Positions 15,070 through 22,969 are shown, counted from the stretch's first letter. The stretch is DNA of 32,618 nucleotides from an uncultured Oscillospiraceae bacterium (GCA_934615645.1 CAKTTR010000017.1:1-32618); one strand, 5' to 3'. Made by a program: numbers and translations. The notes: generated by a model not told the origin, from the letters alone.

Positions 15070-16962
15070 TTATTTGGGCAGACGCATCGGTGTCAGTGCC
15101 AGGTAATCCTCCAGCGTGCCATCGTTCAGGCAGCACTCGATGATCTGTCGGCCCAGCGGGTCCAGCTCGTCCGTCAGGAACTGGCGGATCTCCTGCTTGA
15201 AGAAGTCCGTCAGGATCTTGGCGCCGGCATCGTAGCCGTCCTCGCCCAGCTTGGACTGGGTCTCGGGGCGCAGGAACGTGGGGCGGATATACTGGTTGTT
15301 GAGCTTCAGATCCTGCATGGCGTAGCCAAACAGCGGGCATCTAGCCGGGGTGACATGGCGCTCTTTCACGACGCCGGACATCCGCGCCAGGTACTCCCGG
15401 ACGACCCATTCGCCCATGAAGCCGATGTTATAGCAGCCGATGTGCTGGTTTGGGATCAGCACGTTCAGCGTCTTCGGCGTGGCCAAGATCTGCCGCAGCA
15501 GCAGATTGGCTTGGGTGACCTTTTTACCCGTGGCAAAGGGCCAATAAGAGCCGACACCTTCGGACTTCATGCCACCGCCATCGACGATGGAGGGGTTTTT
15601 AAACCCGCGAGGCGAGACCAGACGCCACAGCCAGGCCAGGCTCTGGGGGATGACATGGAGCATACCCATGACGCCGTAATTCGGATTCTCCCGGGTCGAC
15701 GGCGGCATTCTGACGCCGAAGCTGCGGACATCGACAGCCTGGGGCTCGTCATCCGGGACGATATTATCCAGCATCATTCTGGGGATAATGACTCGCGGAT
15801 TCGTGCACAGCTTGCCGGTGGATTCCTTGGCGTGCTCCCAGATCAGGCAGGTCGCACCGGGCATTGCGTCCATATTGAAGAATTCCAAGGGGCGCTTGGG
15901 GTGGATGGAGATCTTTTCATAGACGGGGTTGTTGCCGTAGGCCGTCATGCCGTCCATCCGCAGGAACCAGCCGCTCTCGGCGTCCTTGATCATCAGCTTG
16001 CCGACCTCCGGGTCCTGGTACTTGCTGTAGGCCAGAGCCATATCGTCGGCGATGGGGTAAATTTTCGATGTGTCGTTCAGCGTCATATAATACTGCTCGC
16101 CGCTGAGCACGTGGGTGCCGATCAGGATCCGGCCGTCGTCCTCCCGGTGCGGGTCCTCCAGCATTTCGCTCTTGCCGCCGCCGGATGCGCCTTCGTGCAT
16201 GAAGACCGTCTCGCTCTCGTACGGCGTCTCGACCTTGGCAGCCGAAGCGTGGCAACAGACCCAGCCTTCCTGCTCGCCGATGTCCAGCAGGATGGAGAAG
16301 ACGCCCTTCTTGGCCGAGGGGCCGGGGTAGAGATTATAGGCAAAGACCTCGTGCAGGTCCTTGCTGCGATTGTGGACGACGACCTGCTTGCCGTCAAAAT
16401 GCGTGTGCCGGAACGGCGGCGCGACATAGATGATCGAACGGGGCTTAAAGGGCTCGGCGATATCCAGCACGCTGATAAAGCCCTGCATATTGGCCAGGGC
16501 CGAAGCGAAGAACGCGGCGTTGCCCGGGCAGATCATCAGGCTCTCGTAGCCATAGCGGCGGTCGCCCGCCCGGAAGGGCAGCAGAATGACCTGCTGGGTG
16601 GAGAGCCAGTCCAGCGTCTCCTGGCGCACCGGGGCAAAGTCCGTACCGAAGCGCGCTTTGTAGGTGGGCTTGTCCGTCGGCAGATCGTCGCCGATGACCA
16701 TGCAGTTGGGGTCGCGGCGGCGCATATAGTCTTCCATAAAGTTGACGGCCGCGCCGTTCTTGCAGCGGATGACCTCCGCCTCTTTGACCGTTCTGCCGCC
16801 GATCTGGTAGACAACGTCATACCGGGCCGTATGGGTCGGGCCGTAGACCATCTCGTCCAGCTCGTCCTGCGTTTCGGCGTAGGCAATGCAGCGGCATTTT
16901 TTCAGCGCATCGCTGACGTCCTGCGGCAGCACAAATTTATCAAAATAATCGTCTGTAAACAT
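15070..16962 (-). CDS. DUF4914 protein, phosphoenolpyruvate carboxykinase-like
   Basis: 630 residues from ATG 16962, eight bases after AAGGAGG. The P-loop is HEGASGGGKSEML (256-268), of the kind seen in PEP carboxykinases and HPr kinases. A second conserved stretch later in the protein, GGGMKSEGVGSYWPFATG, is typical of DUF4914 members. The family is uncharacterised; relation to PEPCK suggests a phosphotransfer or decarboxylating reaction using a nucleotide, which is inference. No membrane segment is visible. It has its own promoter and terminator-like hairpin and lies upstream of the methyltransferase gene on the same strand. Confidence 0.88.
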   Translation of the reverse strand: MFTDDYFDKFVLPQDVSDALKKCRCIAYAETQDELDEMVYGPTHTARYDVVYQIGGRTVKEAEVIRCKNGAAVNFMEDYMRRRDPNCMVIGDDLPTDKPTYKARFGTDFAPVRQETLDWLSTQQVILLPFRAGDRRYGYESLMICPGNAAFFASALANMQGFISVLDIAEPFKPRSIIYVAPPFRHTHFDGKQVVVHNRSKDLHEVFAYNLYPGPSAKKGVFSILLDIGEQEGWVCCHASAAKVETPYESETVFMHEGASGGGKSEMLEDPHREDDGRILIGTHVLSGEQYYMTLNDTSKIYPIADDMALAYSKYQDPEVGKLMIKDAESGWFLRMDGMTAYGNNPVYEKISIHPKRPLEFFNMDAMPGATCLIWEHAKESTGKLCTNPRVIIPRMMLDNIVPDDEPQAVDVRSFGVRMPPSTRENPNYGVMGMLHVIPQSLAWLWRLVSPRGFKNPSIVDGGGMKSEGVGSYWPFATGKKVTQANLLLRQILATPKTLNVLIPNQHIGCYNIGFMGEWVVREYLARMSGVVKERHVTPARCPLFGYAMQDLKLNNQYIRPTFLRPETQSKLGEDGYDAGAKILTDFFKQEIRQFLTDELDPLGRQIIECCLNDGTLEDYLALTPMRLPK

Positions 16963-17028
16963 GTTCCATTCCTCCTTGGGCGGCACTGGGCACCCCAGGA
17001 AGGATGCCGCGATTCTGCCACGGTATCT

Positions 17029-17057
17029 ACTATACCGGATTTTCCCAGATATTGCAA
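17029..17057 (-). promoter_or_regulatory. Sigma-A-type promoter of the DUF4914 gene
   Basis: Minus strand TTGCAA (17057-17052), a 17-base spacer and TATAGT (17034-17029). Confidence 0.7.
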
Positions 17058-17088
17058 GTCGGAATTTGGAAATTGCAAAATTCCCCGT

Positions 17089-17131
17089 AAAAAAACAGGC
17101 GCCCCCTGCTAAAATGCAGTGAAGGCGCCTG
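17089..17131 (-). terminator. Intrinsic terminator of the ECF-ywlG unit
   Basis: An 8-bp stem (17096-17103 with 17124-17131) is followed on the minus strand by seven T (17095-17089). Confidence 0.85.
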
Positions 17132-17160
17132 CTTTTTGCACTTTTATGTGAAACCGGATC

Positions 17161-17706
17161 TCACAACGCCAAGTACTTGGCCCGCTCGCCGCCAATATAC
17201 TTCGGCCGCGTCCGCGCACAAAGTAAAATGGCCTCACCCAGATGATCATCTGGCAGCCGGACCGGCACCGCTACATGCTTCAGGTGCATCCCGATGAGCG
17301 TGCCGCCAATATCCAGGCCCGCGTCCGCGCGAATCTCCTCCACAGCGACAGGGTCCTCCATGGCCGCATACGTGACCGTGGCAAAGGACCCGCCGGCATG
17401 GGCGTGGGGCACCGCGTTGACGATCTCATAGCCCCGCTGCTCCGCGACGGCCCGCTCCAGGATCAGCGCCCGGTTTAAGTGCTCGCAGCACTGGACCGCC
17501 AGCTGGATGCCCCGGGCCTGCAGCTCGGGATAGATCCCGTCCAGCACGGCCTGCGCCAGCTCCAGGCTGCCGCCCTTGCCGATCCGCACCCCGGCGATCT
17601 CGCTGGAGCTGCAGCCAATGACCAGCAGCTGGCCGCGCCGCAGCTTTGCCGCGTCGATCAACTCGAGAATGATTTTTTTTGCTTGGCTTGTTAAATCCTC
17701 ATGCAT
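17161..17706 (-). CDS. ywlG: UPF0340/TIGR01440 family protein, YwlG-like
   Basis: 181 residues matching the YwlG family: GQLLVIGCSSSEIAGVRIGK near the N-terminus, then VQCCEHLNRALILERAVAEQ, VPHAHAGGSFATVTYAAM and DIGGTLIGMHLKHVAVPVR. The family has no proven function. The start ATG 17706 lies inside the end of the upstream ECF gene (8-base overlap), with AAGAAGG as ribosome site, so the two are translationally coupled. The pairing suggests a vitamin- or metabolite-handling role, which is inference. Confidence 0.93.
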   Translation of the reverse strand: MHEDLTSQAKKIILELIDAAKLRRGQLLVIGCSSSEIAGVRIGKGGSLELAQAVLDGIYPELQARGIQLAVQCCEHLNRALILERAVAEQRGYEIVNAVPHAHAGGSFATVTYAAMEDPVAVEEIRADAGLDIGGTLIGMHLKHVAVPVRLPDDHLGEAILLCARTRPKYIGGERAKYLAL

Positions 17707-18223
17707 ATAATTGAACCTTCTTCCACATCGGCAGTTTGCTTAACGCATAATATAATACCATACCAAGCACCACGCCGACAAGCCCCTGGGCAATATTATT
17801 GGGGATGGAAGCCAAAGCGGCCTTTGCTTCGCCCAGGAAGAGGGTCTCAAACGTCCAGTAACCGGCTGCCATCCAGAGCTCTGCGACCAGGCTGGCAAGG
17901 ATCTTTTTCCAGACCTTGTCGCCGCCGCGCTTGCTCATGGCCTTCCAGAGCAGCGCCGCGATAACGGCGATCAGGCCCTTGATGATCAGCGTCGCCGGGG
18001 CGTAAAACGCGTAGCCGGAGATGATATCCGCCAGCATGGAGCCGATGCCCCCGGCGACCGCGCCATAGAACGGCCCGAACAGGAAGGCGCTCAGCAGGAT
18101 AAAGCCGTCGCCCAGATTCGTATAGCCGACCATCGTCGGGATGCGGATGAGCATCGTGGCCACGCAGACCATGGCGGTCAGCATCGCGGTATAGGTCAGC
18201 TTCAGTGTCTTTTCCAGTTTCAT
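17699..18223 (-). CDS. ECF transporter substrate-binding (S) component
   Basis: 174 residues from ATG 18223 behind CAAGGAGG. About five to six hydrophobic segments are visible. The pattern TYTAMLTAMVCVATMLIRIP, then GYTNLGDGFILLSAFLFGP and GGIGSMLADIISGY, is typical of vitamin-type energy-coupling-factor S components. The substrate cannot be told by eye. No EcfA or EcfT gene is nearby, so it probably uses a shared energising module. A possible extended -10 (TGA-TATAAC, minus strand 18315-18307) lies upstream, and the leader has a CCCCG/CGGGG hairpin but no riboswitch I recognise. Confidence 0.9.
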   Translation of the reverse strand: MKLEKTLKLTYTAMLTAMVCVATMLIRIPTMVGYTNLGDGFILLSAFLFGPFYGAVAGGIGSMLADIISGYAFYAPATLIIKGLIAVIAALLWKAMSKRGGDKVWKKILASLVAELWMAAGYWTFETLFLGEAKAALASIPNNIAQGLVGVVLGMVLYYALSKLPMWKKVQLYA

Positions 18224-18377
18224 GTTTTGTTCCTCCTTGTGGTAGGATCTCTTTTCCTCACCCCGCGTCCCGGGGCAAATTTTGTCGCTTTCGATCCGTC
18301 CCCCCGGTTATATCACAGAACTGATATTAAAAAAAGTCCCAAAAATAAATATTTTTATAGTATCAGAATATTTTGCC

Positions 18378-18406
18378 GCATGGACGAGGCCCCCGGCGCA
18401 TACAAT
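18378..18406 (+). promoter_or_regulatory. Sigma-E-like sporulation promoter of yabP
   Basis: CATACAAT (18399-18406) fits the sigma-E -10 consensus perfectly. Fourteen bases upstream, GCATGGA (18378-18384) is a fair -35. yabP and yabQ belong to the mother-cell regulon in Bacillus subtilis. Confidence 0.6.
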
Positions 18407-18482
18407 GCAGTGATACAGATCCCTGCGGCAAGGAGCGCCCCAGCTCCCAGCATCCCGCAAAAAACCAGACGGAGGAACCAGC

Positions 18483-18764
18483 ATGAACCAACTGCCTGAA
18501 GAGACCGCCCTCTCGCTCCCCCACCAGCTGAACCTGGAAAATCGCCAGCAGCTGCATCTGACGGGCATCACCGAAGTCGAAAGCTTTGATGAGACCGCCG
18601 TCATCCTGCACACAGCCGCCGACACCCTCATCATCCGCGGCGAGGGCCTGCATCTGCGCGCCCTGGACAGCGGCAAGGTCGAGGTCGACGGCCAGGTCAG
18701 CGCCATCGTCTACGAGGCAGCGCGGCGCACTGGTGGCGGCTTTTTCTCCCGGCTCCTGGGGTGA
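18483..18764 (+). CDS. yabP: Sporulation protein YabP
   Basis: 93 residues starting seven bases after GGAGG. It matches the YabP/YqfC family: LPHQLNLENRQQLHLTGITE, ESFDETAVILHTAADTLIIR, then GEGLHLRALDSGKVEVDGQV and a C-terminal GGGFFSRLLG. In spore formers it is a mother-cell protein needed for spore morphogenesis. It is the first gene of the yabP-yabQ-divIC-yabR cluster; yabQ follows after three bases. A sigma-E-like promoter precedes it. Confidence 0.93.
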   Translation: MNQLPEETALSLPHQLNLENRQQLHLTGITEVESFDETAVILHTAADTLIIRGEGLHLRALDSGKVEVDGQVSAIVYEAARRTGGGFFSRLLG

Positions 18765-18767
18765 ACC

Positions 18768-19475
18768 ATGGAATACCCAGTCCTGCTGCAGCTGCTGCAG
18801 CTGTGCGGCTCTGCCCTCTTTGGCGCGGCGCTCGGCCTGCACTATGATCTCATCCGCCCCCTGCGCCGCGCCCTGCCCCGGCTGACGCCCCTCTGGGATC
18901 TCTGGTTCGGCCTGTCCAGCCTGGCGCTGTGCTGTTTGTTCTGCCTGTATCTGGGCCAGGGGCAGTACCATATCTTTATGCTTTTGGGGACAATCTGCGG
19001 CGGAAGCCTCTATTTTCTCCTCTGCAGCCGGGCCGTCCGCCGGGCGTTGGCGTGGTGTTTTGACATTTTGTCCCGTCCTTCGAAAAAAATATACTTTTTT
19101 CTGAAAAAAGTCTTTTCTTTTGGCAAAAAACGCGCTATAATCTTAATTAAGTATGTACGTGGGGCTCTGCCCCGCCGCAAGCTTCGCCAGAAGGGAGGCG
19201 CGGGAGCGTTTGAAATTCAAGAAGTCGTCTCTGCTGGTCAAACTAGTCATTCTGATCGTTCTTGTTTACGCAACGGTCACGCTGGTCTCCCTGCAGAATC
19301 AGGTCACGCAGAAAAAAGAAGAATCCGCCGCCCTGTCCGAGCAGGTCGCCCAGCTGCAGCAGGCCAACAACGTCCTGCAGGAAAGCATCGACAATTTGCA
19401 GACAAGTGCGGGCATCGAAGCCATCGCCCGGAACAAGCTGGGCTTGGTCAAAGACGGCGAGATCGTCTTTTATGA
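18768..19475 (+). CDS. yabQ: Spore cortex protein YabQ, 3' end overlaps divIC
   Basis: Residues 1-125 are a convincing YabQ: LLQLLQLCGSALFGAALGLH, YDLIRPLRRAL, several membrane helices and a basic tail (KKIYFFLKKVFSFGKKR). YabQ is required for spore cortex formation in the forespore outer membrane. The open frame then runs on for another 110 or so residues across divIC in a different frame, with arginine- and glycine-rich, unnatural composition. Three A tracts (19083-19089, 19104-19109, 19125-19130) lie just before the doubtful part, and either other frame would stop by about 19149. The true end is probably about 19140, and the overlap reflects an indel, slippage, or a sequencing error. Confidence 0.75.
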   Translation: MEYPVLLQLLQLCGSALFGAALGLHYDLIRPLRRALPRLTPLWDLWFGLSSLALCCLFCLYLGQGQYHIFMLLGTICGGSLYFLLCSRAVRRALAWCFDILSRPSKKIYFFLKKVFSFGKKRAIILIKYVRGALPRRKLRQKGGAGAFEIQEVVSAGQTSHSDRSCLRNGHAGLPAESGHAEKRRIRRPVRAGRPAAAGQQRPAGKHRQFADKCGHRSHRPEQAGLGQRRRDRLL

Positions 19476-19488
19476 TAACGGCGAATAA
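19210..19488 (+). CDS. divIC: Septum formation initiator, DivIC/FtsB-like
   Basis: 92 residues from a probable TTG start at 19210 (AAGGGAGG at 19191-19198). An ATG at 19153 in the same frame has no ribosome site. The architecture is classical: short basic N-terminus (LKFKKSS), a single transmembrane helix (LLVKLVILIVLVYATVTLVS), a coiled coil rich in Gln, Glu and Leu (QKKEESAALSEQVAQLQQAN) and the family end IEAIARNKLGLVKDGEIVFY. It acts at the division septum with FtsL and DivIB. A TATAAT at 19136-19141 could be a vegetative -10. It overlaps the extended yabQ frame, but composition clearly favours this frame. Confidence 0.9.
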   Translation: MKFKKSSLLVKLVILIVLVYATVTLVSLQNQVTQKKEESAALSEQVAQLQQANNVLQESIDNLQTSAGIEAIARNKLGLVKDGEIVFYDNGE

Positions 19489-19513
19489 AGAAAAGAGAGG
19501 ATACAAGCACCTT

Positions 19514-19957
19514 ATGGATTACACAGTCGGCTCCATTCTGGAAGGCAAGGTTCAATCCATCGCCAAATTCGGCGCATTCATCACCCTGCCCGACGGGCAG
19601 ACCGGCCTGGTGCATATCTCCGAGGTCGCAGGCACCTTTGTCAAGGATATTCACGATTTTCTCTCCGAAGGGCAGAGCGTCCAGGTCAAAGTGATCTCGA
19701 TCGACGCGCCGCACCGCATCAGTCTCTCCATCAAGCAGGCGCAGCCCGACGCGGCCCGGCCCGTCGGCGTGGCAAGAGCGGATGCAAAGCCGCCGGTCCG
19801 CCGCCCCGCCCCCCGCAGCCGTACCGCCCCCCAGCCTCAGCGCACCGGGGAGCTCTCCTTTGAGGAAAAGCTCAAAGCCTTTCTATCCGAATCCGACCGT
19901 AAAATCGCCGGGCTCAAGCAATACTCCGACCACAAGACAAAGTCGAGAAGAAGATAA
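19514..19957 (+). CDS. yabR: S1 RNA-binding domain protein, YabR-like
   Basis: 147 residues. Residues 1-75 form an S1 domain (VGSILEGKVQSIAKFGAFIT, GLVHISEVAG, VKVISIDAPHRISLSIKQA). The rest is a proline- and arginine-rich linker and a basic C-terminus (KIAGLKQYSDHKTKSRRR). It probably binds RNA or ribosomes; its precise role is unknown. The position directly after divIC is the conserved Firmicute order. The ribosome site GAGAGG is about 15 bases upstream, which is long. A strong terminator follows. Confidence 0.92.
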   Translation: MDYTVGSILEGKVQSIAKFGAFITLPDGQTGLVHISEVAGTFVKDIHDFLSEGQSVQVKVISIDAPHRISLSIKQAQPDAARPVGVARADAKPPVRRPAPRSRTAPQPQRTGELSFEEKLKAFLSESDRKIAGLKQYSDHKTKSRRR

Positions 19958-19968
19958 CCGGAACTGTA

Positions 19969-20006
19969 ACGAGAGATTGCTGCGCGGCAGCAGTCTCTCG
20001 TTTTTT
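19969..20006 (+). terminator. Intrinsic terminator of the yabP-yabR cluster
   Basis: A stem of about 15 bp with one mismatch (19969-19983 with 19987-20001) is followed by six T (20001-20006). Confidence 0.88.
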
Positions 20007-20077
20007 CTGCCTTGGATGGCAGATATCTGATAGAATGAGATAGATACAAAAATAGAAACAGAAACAAGGAGCACCCC

Positions 20078-21178
20078 ATGGATCGACCCACTTCCCTTTC
20101 TGCCAGGCAGCGCATCCCGGAATGGGATATTCTGCGCACCTGCGCCTTTACCGCCGTTGTGCTGCAGCATGTGCTCGGCAGCTGGGCGCGGCGGCCGGAG
20201 ATCGGCCAGGCCGGGCGGCTGGCCTGCGCGGCGCTGTTTGAACCGCTGCGCTTTGCCGTGCCGCTCTTCGTCTTTTTATTTGCCTGCGGCCTGTTTCACA
20301 GCCGCAGCTTTTCCTATGGCAAGTATCTGAAAAAACGCCTGTGCCAGCTGGCGCTGCCGTATGTTCTCTGGACGGTTTTTTACCTGCTCTACCGCCGCGT
20401 CCCGCTGACGCCGGGGAACCTGGTCCGCAGCCTGATCTTCGGTGACGGCAACTACCATCTTTGGTACGTTGTCATGATCCTGCAATTTGTCGTCCTTGCG
20501 CCGCTGCTGCTGCAGCTGCGGCGGTGGCTGGACCGGCGGTGGTTTGTCGCCGTATGCCTGGCCCTCTGGCTGGCCTATCTGTACCTGACGCCCCGCTGCA
20601 GCGGCCCCGGCCTGCTCGGCGCGATCTTCTTCCGGCGCAGGACGCTGGTCTTCGCCTCCTGGATGGGCTATTTCCTTCTGGGCGCCTGCTGCGGCGCGTA
20701 TTACGACGCCTTCTGCCGCTTCGTCCGGCGGGCGCTTCCGGTGACGGCGCTGGTCTACGCCGGAGCGCTGGCCGTCGGCATCTGGCGCAGCTGCCGGTAT
20801 GTCCTTGCCCAGCAGGATGTCACCTTCTCCTGCATGAGCCTGCTCGGCCCGGTCTACGCCCTGTGCATTCTGTGCGGGATCGCCTGCCTGTATGCCATTG
20901 CGCTGCGGTGCGGCCGCTGGGGCGCGCTCGCCCGCGTCTGCAGCTGGATCGGGCGGCACAGCTACGAAGCGTATCTGGCCCACGCCCTGCTGATGAACCT
21001 GGGCTCGATGCTGCTGCTGCATTTTCTGCCGGCGCAGCCGCTGTGGCTGTTCTACCTGCTGCTCAGCCTCATCACCTGGGCGGGCGCACTGGCCGCCGGG
21101 GCCGGCATTGACGGCATTACCGCCCTGGGCAAGCGCCTGAGCAAAAACATTCTGCGAAAAAAGGAGCGCATCTCATGA
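20078..21178 (+). CDS. Membrane acyltransferase (acyltransferase 3 family)
   Basis: 366 residues starting after ACAAGGAGCACCCC. About ten hydrophobic segments span the whole length. Family features include an early membrane-edge histidine (DILRTCAFTAVVLQHVLGSW), VPLFVFLFACGLFHS, GNYHLWYVVMILQF and a C-terminal SYEAYLAHALLM. Such proteins transfer acyl groups onto cell-surface sugars or lipids; the acceptor is unknown. Its stop overlaps the start of the downstream dehydrogenase by four bases (ATGA), so they are co-translated. A weak extended -10 (TGA-TAGAAT) lies near 20030. Confidence 0.9.
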   Translation: MDRPTSLSARQRIPEWDILRTCAFTAVVLQHVLGSWARRPEIGQAGRLACAALFEPLRFAVPLFVFLFACGLFHSRSFSYGKYLKKRLCQLALPYVLWTVFYLLYRRVPLTPGNLVRSLIFGDGNYHLWYVVMILQFVVLAPLLLQLRRWLDRRWFVAVCLALWLAYLYLTPRCSGPGLLGAIFFRRRTLVFASWMGYFLLGACCGAYYDAFCRFVRRALPVTALVYAGALAVGIWRSCRYVLAQQDVTFSCMSLLGPVYALCILCGIACLYAIALRCGRWGALARVCSWIGRHSYEAYLAHALLMNLGSMLLLHFLPAQPLWLFYLLLSLITWAGALAAGAGIDGITALGKRLSKNILRKKERIS

Positions 21179-21876
21179 AACACGTCCTGATCACCGGCGG
21201 TTCCCGGGGCATCGGCGCGGCGGCTGTCGCAGCCTTTGCCGCCCGGGGCGATGACGTCACCTTTCTCTATCACCAAAACCACGAAGCCGCCCAGGCCGTC
21301 GCCCGCCGCACTGGCGCGACCCCGCTGTGCTGCGACGTCGCCGACGGCGATGCCATCGCCCGCCTGGCCCCGCAGCTGCAGCAGACGGAGATCCTCATCA
21401 ACAACGCCGGGATCTGCCACACCGGCCTGATCTCCCAGATCACGCCCCAGCAGTGGCAGCGGCTCTTTGACGTGAATGTCACCGGCATCTATCACTGCGT
21501 CAACGCTGTCCTGCCGGGGATGCTGGCCCGGCAGGCGGGCTGCATCGTCAACGTCTCCTCCATGTGGGGGCAGGTCGGCGCCTCCTGCGAGGCCGCCTAT
21601 TCCGCGACGAAGGGAGCCGTCCTGGCGCTGACGAAGGCCCTGGCCCAGGAGCTGGGTCCCAGCCACATCCGCGTCAACGCTGTCGCCCCCGGCGTGATCC
21701 TGACGGACATGTGCCGGGACATCGACCCGGCAGTCCTGGAATCCCTCCAGGAAGAGACGCCCATCGGCCGCCACGGTACCCCGGAGGACGTCGCCCAGGC
21801 CATGTGCTACCTGGCCGACGCCGCCTTCGTCACCGGCCAGGTCCTCCCCGTCAACGGCGGCTTCGTCATCACCTGA
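21175..21876 (+). CDS. Short-chain dehydrogenase/reductase, FabG-like
   Basis: 233 residues with a complete classical SDR signature: TGGSRGIG (7-14) for NAD(P), NNAG (76-79), and the catalytic triad S129, Y142, K146 (SSMWGQVG, AYSATKGAV). The C-terminus has VNAVAPGVILTDM and TGQVLPVNGGF. It resembles 3-oxoacyl-ACP reductase, but a lone SDR beside a membrane acyltransferase, with no fatty-acid genes, may act on another hydroxy/keto substrate. Translation is coupled to the acyltransferase. Confidence 0.92.
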   Translation: MKHVLITGGSRGIGAAAVAAFAARGDDVTFLYHQNHEAAQAVARRTGATPLCCDVADGDAIARLAPQLQQTEILINNAGICHTGLISQITPQQWQRLFDVNVTGIYHCVNAVLPGMLARQAGCIVNVSSMWGQVGASCEAAYSATKGAVLALTKALAQELGPSHIRVNAVAPGVILTDMCRDIDPAVLESLQEETPIGRHGTPEDVAQAMCYLADAAFVTGQVLPVNGGFVIT

Positions 21877-21918
21877 CGGGCGCAGCCGTCCGGGCATTTC
21901 CCCCAAGACCACAAAACA

Positions 21919-21954
21919 GCAGCAGGGACCGCATTGTTGTGCGGTCCCTGCTGC
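21919..21954. terminator. Hairpin after the SDR gene
   Basis: A perfect 15-bp stem (21919-21933 with 21940-21954). The plus strand lacks a good T run after it, while the minus strand has TGTTTTG, so it may act on either side. Confidence 0.6.
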
Positions 21955-22000
21955 ATTACTATCTGCCTCTCCTTATTGATTCCCGATCCTCCCAGCACAC

Positions 22001-22039
22001 AAAAAAATCCACCGTAATTCGATCAGAATTACGGTGGAT
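22001..22039. repeat. Hairpin repeat, left copy (islet boundary)
   Basis: Perfect 14-bp arms (22007-22020 and 22026-22039) preceded on the plus strand by seven A. The core 22009-22038 matches 23288-23317 in 28 of 30 positions, same orientation. On the minus strand it is followed by T7, so it could terminate transcription. Confidence 0.7.
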
Positions 22040-22078
22040 CTCTGGCAAAGAACCCTAACTTTAATAGAAACTATTTTA

Positions 22079-22154
22079 AGGGGGTGCAACTCAAGGTCGG
22101 AGGGGGTGCATTTTCGTTTTAAAGGGGTGCAACCACAGCTTTAGGGGGGGTGCA
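22079..22154. repeat. Four phased GGGGTGCA repeats, possible IS terminus relic
   Basis: The motif GGGGTGCA occurs at 22081-22088, 22103-22110, 22124-22131 and 22147-22154, with spacing of 22, 21 and 23 bases, about two helical turns. Multiple short repeats at an element end are a feature of IS21-type transposons, but no transposase is left here, so this is inference. Confidence 0.5.
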
Positions 22155-22195
22155 TTACTCTACCAGAATCATGAAATCGACCTCCTTCCGGGCAT

Positions 22196-22229
22196 AAAAA
22201 TACCACCGGGGATTTTTCCCCGTTGGTAT
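22196..22229 (-). terminator. Intrinsic terminator of the Nudix gene
   Basis: A 13-bp stem with one G-T pair (22200-22212 with 22217-22229) is followed on the minus strand by five T (22200-22196). Confidence 0.8.
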
Positions 22230-22270
22230 GATAAGAGTGATTTATTTGTAAAGCGACAAAATTGAAGTTG

Positions 22271-22879
22271 TCAGTCAAAAACGACCGTCCAATTATTGGA
22301 ATTATACGCATCAAAGCACATTAAAATTTGCTCTTTGTTACATTTTTCCTCAGCTAATAATGGAAGCTCCTCTTTTGAAAAAAATCTGCTTTCCGATGTC
22401 TCAATATTTTCGGTAAACTTACCTCCGAGAACTTTGCATAGATAGAATATTTTTACCACGCCATATGCATACGGTGGAGGATTGTGCTTATCTCTGTCCT
22501 GAATAGCTATAACCTTTTCAACACGAACATCCAGTCCGGCCTCTTCTTTTGTTTCTTTAACGATATTGTCTGCCGGAGAAAGATTGAATTCGCACCAGCC
22601 ACCCGGCAACGACCATTTTCCTTTCTCGCATACAAGCAAAATTTTTTCATCGCTAAAAATCGCAGCTCGAGTATCTAACTTTGGTGTTTGATAGCCTTCA
22701 TCGCCACAAAACAGTCCCTTGATTTTTTCGACAGGTATATCCGCTCTCGTCAACATCATCTCTGCGGATATTTCCCGGATACGTTGATATCGTTCCTTGT
22801 CATATATATCATGTCCGTAAAAGAGGCCTGCTTGTGCAAGACTCTGAAGCTCTTTTGCCCATTCGATAATTTGATCCAT
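22271..22879 (-). CDS. Nudix hydrolase with N-terminal Nudix_N-type domain
   Basis: 202 residues from ATG 22879 behind GGGAG. Residues 1-55 fit the small helical domain found in front of some Nudix enzymes (IIEWAKELQSLAQAGLFYG, KERYQRIREISAEMM). The Nudix box spans G94-L116 (GGWCEFNLSPADNIVKETKE). It retains the metal-binding glutamates (E109, E112, E113) but has L100 where Glu is canonical and K108 in place of Arg. Substrate is unknown, likely a nucleoside diphosphate derivative. The gene is clearly more AT-rich than its neighbours, suggesting acquisition by transfer. Confidence 0.9.
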   Translation of the reverse strand: MDQIIEWAKELQSLAQAGLFYGHDIYDKERYQRIREISAEMMLTRADIPVEKIKGLFCGDEGYQTPKLDTRAAIFSDEKILLVCEKGKWSLPGGWCEFNLSPADNIVKETKEEAGLDVRVEKVIAIQDRDKHNPPPYAYGVVKIFYLCKVLGGKFTENIETSESRFFSKEELPLLAEEKCNKEQILMCFDAYNSNNWTVVFD

Positions 22880-22922
22880 ACTTTATTCTCCCAAAACCGA
22901 TTTGACATTCAAATTCAAAAAT

Positions 22923-22950
22923 ATTATACTATTCTTTTATTATTTTTCAA
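22923..22950 (-). promoter_or_regulatory. Sigma-A-type promoter of the Nudix gene
   Basis: Minus strand TTGAAA (22950-22945), a 16-base spacer and perfect TATAAT (22928-22923). Confidence 0.8.
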
Positions 22951-22969
22951 CCCAAAATAGATAACTCCA

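Noticed and set aside
13056..17112. Long plus-strand open frames (574 and 585 residues) opposite the methyltransferase and DUF4914 genes
   Set aside because: GC-driven shadows; the minus-strand frames contain conserved motifs and proper starts.
18224..18310. Vitamin riboswitch in the ECF leader
   Set aside because: Hairpins are present but no conserved core of TPP, FMN, THF, preQ1 or cobalamin classes could be matched.
22079..22154. CRISPR array
   Set aside because: The repeated unit is only about 8-10 bases with 12-14 base gaps; no cas genes.
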